Part shown: positions 11,834 to 12,951 of the stretch, piece by piece | How the letters are laid out: each line of letters starts with the position of its first letter | Position numbering within the stretch: the stretch's first letter is position 1 | Assembly (NCBI GenBank): GCA_022572285.1 | Contig: JACZWF010000019.1 | Location: 1-12,951 of the forward strand | Source of the DNA: Nitrososphaerota archaeon | Lineage (GTDB): Archaea > Thermoproteota > Nitrososphaeria > Nitrososphaerales > UBA57 | Reading direction: 5' to 3' | Length of the DNA stretch: 12,951 nt | The notes under the pieces: generated by a model | Databases searched by the model: none | What the model was told of the DNA's origin: nothing | What the model saw: the letters and a program-made list of their open reading frames with translations, nothing else | Program-made: the position numbers and the translations under genes

Positions 11834-12223
11834 CTAGACACCTAGCCGACCCAAGAGGAGACCGACGAAGTAAGCACCGAAGACTAGGCAGAATACCCCG
11901 ACCGTAGTCAAGAACCAGTTAAGATTCCACCATTCGGTAGGGGTATAGTTCCTCATGAATGGCACATGAACTTTCCCTGTTTGACCCCTCACCTTTCCCT
12001 CTTGCTTTGATTGATCTAACTCACCTATAGCCACCGAGAAGGCATAATCAGAGCCCCAAAAACCGAACGCAATTAGGAATCCACCAATCGATAGAAGACC
12101 CGTCCCAACTATCCCCATCGAGAAGTCATCACGAATTAATTGTGTACTAATAATTCCTATAGCTAAAACCAGAACGCTCAGATAAGCTAACTTGAACTCA
12201 AGGTGCATGTCCCGTGAGGACAT
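11834..12223 (-). CDS. Three-helix membrane protein of unknown function
   Basis: 129 residues from ATG 12223. Three hydrophobic segments (about 11-29, 37-57 and 102-124) flank a hydrophilic loop of about 40 residues (60-100) rich in Lys, Gln and Gly, containing FMRNYTPTEWWNLNWF (89-104). The frame stays open to ATG 12325, but the extra 34 residues are Arg/Pro/Cys-rich and not membrane-like, and would cover a TAATAA promoter-like element (12241-12246) that fits the shorter start. I do not recognise a family. It is on the same strand as the cyclophilin gene, 103 bp apart, with GC tract 4 between. Confidence 0.7.
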   Translation of the reverse strand: MSSRDMHLEFKLAYLSVLVLAIGIISTQLIRDDFSMGIVGTGLLSIGGFLIAFGFWGSDYAFSVAIGELDQSKQEGKVRGQTGKVHVPFMRNYTPTEWWNLNWFLTTVGVFCLVFGAYFVGLLLGRLGV

Positions 12224-12294
12224 GATGTCCAATTTGAGGGTTATTACTGTCGCACATCGCTGGAGTCCACATATGAAAGACCGTGGTCCCGGCC

Positions 12295-12317
12295 TCCGCT
12301 GCGGATTGCGAAGCGGA
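12295..12317. promoter_or_regulatory. Short GC-rich inverted repeat in the divergent promoter region
   Basis: TCCGCT and AGCGGA with an 11-nt loop (outer arms 12295-12300 and 12312-12317), between the divergent three-helix protein and oxidoreductase genes. It could form a weak hairpin; no T run follows. Significance doubtful. Confidence 0.25.
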
Positions 12318-12361
12318 AACATCACCCCATTGATTTAAGTCAGCCTCCATCTGGTGATGTT
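12318..12361. promoter_or_regulatory. 9-bp inverted repeat flanking the oxidoreductase promoter
   Basis: AACATCACC at 12318-12326 and its exact reverse complement GGTGATGTT at 12353-12361, 26 bp apart. They bracket the TATA-like box (12334-12339), and the right arm ends 3 bp before ATG 12365, over the expected transcription start. That is where a repressor would act. Confidence 0.45.
12334..12339 (+). promoter_or_regulatory. TATA-like box for the Gfo/Idh/MocA gene
   Basis: TTTAAG, centred 28 bp before ATG 12365, with no Shine-Dalgarno sequence; fits leaderless transcription. Confidence 0.5.
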
Positions 12362-12364
12362 AGG

Positions 12365-12951
12365 ATGCGGACAAAGACAGTGGCCCTCGTAGGTTGCGGC
12401 CGCAATTCTGACACCCACCTGCGAGTTTATGCTCAGAATCCTGAGGTCGACCTTGTCGCTGTTTGCGACATCGACCAAGGTTTGGCCGAGTCGAAGGCGA
12501 GAAGATTCGCGGCCAAGAGTTTCTACACCAGCTATGAAAAAATACTGTCCCTTGATTTAGACCTGATAGACATCGTCACCCCCACAATTACCCACTCACA
12601 TCTTGCAGTCGAAGCGCTAGAGAGGGGACATAACGTCTTAGTCGAGAAGCCAATGGCAATTAGCTCTCGAGAATGTAGTTCAATGATTGCTGCAGCTCGC
12701 CGGAGTGGACGGGCTCTCACTGTGATGCACAATAAGCGGTTCTACAACTCTGTAATTCAAACAAAAGAGATGCTCGAAAGAGAGAATCTCAAGACTTCTA
12801 GAATGAGACTGGCGCATTTTTTCATTTTCGGGGCAGTAGGGGGTGACTGGATACTAAACGAGGAATCAGGGGGGCTCCTTTGGGATGAGATGGTGCATCA
12901 AGTCTACCTTCTACAATACTTCTTAGGGCTTACAGATAGAGTCTATGGGTT
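12365..12951 (+). CDS. Gfo/Idh/MocA-family NAD(P)-dependent oxidoreductase, 3' end cut by window
   Basis: The first 195 codons of a gene that runs off the window. Residues 5-37 form the Rossmann start: TVALVGCGRNSDTHLR, with the family's GxGxxxxxH-like pattern, then VDLVAVCDID, whose Asp accepts the ribose of NAD. IDIVTPTITHSHLAVEALE (68-86) and the hallmark NVLVEKPMA (90-98, Glu-Lys-Pro) follow. GGLLWDEMVHQVYLLQYFLG (169-188) holds the conserved Asp and His of the substrate domain. Family members oxidise or reduce sugars, inositols or similar; the substrate cannot be told from this part. Usual length is about 330-380 residues, so about half is missing. ATG 12365 is supported by a TATA-like box. 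The inverted repeat around the promoter suggests ligand-controlled expression. Confidence 0.92.
   Translation, partial: MRTKTVALVGCGRNSDTHLRVYAQNPEVDLVAVCDIDQGLAESKARRFAAKSFYTSYEKILSLDLDLIDIVTPTITHSHLAVEALERGHNVLVEKPMAISSRECSSMIAAARRSGRALTVMHNKRFYNSVIQTKEMLERENLKTSRMRLAHFFIFGAVGGDWILNEESGGLLWDEMVHQVYLLQYFLGLTDRVYG

Noticed and set aside
12224..12325. Longer start (ATG 12325) for the three-helix membrane protein
   Set aside because: The added 34 residues are Arg/Pro/Cys-rich, unlike a membrane protein N-terminus, and overlap a promoter-like element.
1..12951. CRISPR array, insertion sequence, integrase or attachment sites
   Set aside because: No direct repeats with spacers, transposase motifs or terminal inverted repeats were seen on either strand.

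Overview
The window looks like a stretch of archaeal chromosome with moderate GC, probably from the TACK / Nitrososphaeria (Thaumarchaeota-like) side. Three things point that way. Several genes have an AT-rich TATA-like box about 26-30 bp before the start codon and no convincing Shine-Dalgarno sequence, as expected for leaderless archaeal mRNAs. The gene content includes a class II glutamine amidotransferase-QueC fusion (the archaeosine-type GAT-QueC), a deazaflavin (F420)-dependent nitroreductase-like protein, two DUF835/KaiC-like degenerate RecA-fold proteins and a half-size heme A synthase. The heme A synthase implies a heme A-containing oxidase and hence aerobic respiration. The exact lineage cannot be fixed from the sequence alone.

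Layout. 1-1106: a YbhB/PEBP protein facing a DUF835-like protein. 1248-2479: a frameshifted unknown gene on the minus strand, divergent from a small Cys/His protein, a doubtful small membrane ORF and a Ddn-like F420 enzyme on the plus strand. 2480-2978: a long gap holding a probable decayed minus-strand gene and a 14-bp GC tract. 2979-3687: a winged-helix-like regulator and a glycine-zipper membrane protein. 3731-4906: a divergent class 2 dihydroorotate dehydrogenase homologue on the minus strand. 5098-6547: an NTF2/SnoaL-like gene with a broken 3' end and unusually GC-rich codons, followed by a LicA-like choline/ethanolamine kinase homologue. 6548-6851: a gap with another probable minus-strand remnant. 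6852-7616: a two-gene operon of a small membrane protein and the second DUF835-like paralogue. 7692-8681: an exported emfourin-like protein and the compact heme A synthase. 8783-12223: four minus-strand genes (GAT-QueC, QueE, membrane-anchored cyclophilin, three-helix membrane protein). 12365-end: the start of a Gfo/Idh/MocA oxidoreductase, cut by the window edge.

Functionally the clearest unit is queE plus GAT-QueC, 11 bp apart. QueE makes 7-carboxy-7-deazaguanine. The GAT-QueC fusion is the protein proposed in Crenarchaeota to replace ArcS in the last step from preQ0-tRNA to archaeosine-tRNA. The other genes are a mixture of regulators, membrane proteins and metabolic enzymes with no single shared pathway.

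Two features cut across the genes. Four long alternating GC tracts (10-14 nt) occur in a sequence of otherwise moderate GC, each within about 165 bp upstream of a start codon. Four places also show signs of gene decay (frameshifts, stop codons inside protein-like frames), some of which could instead be homopolymer sequencing errors.
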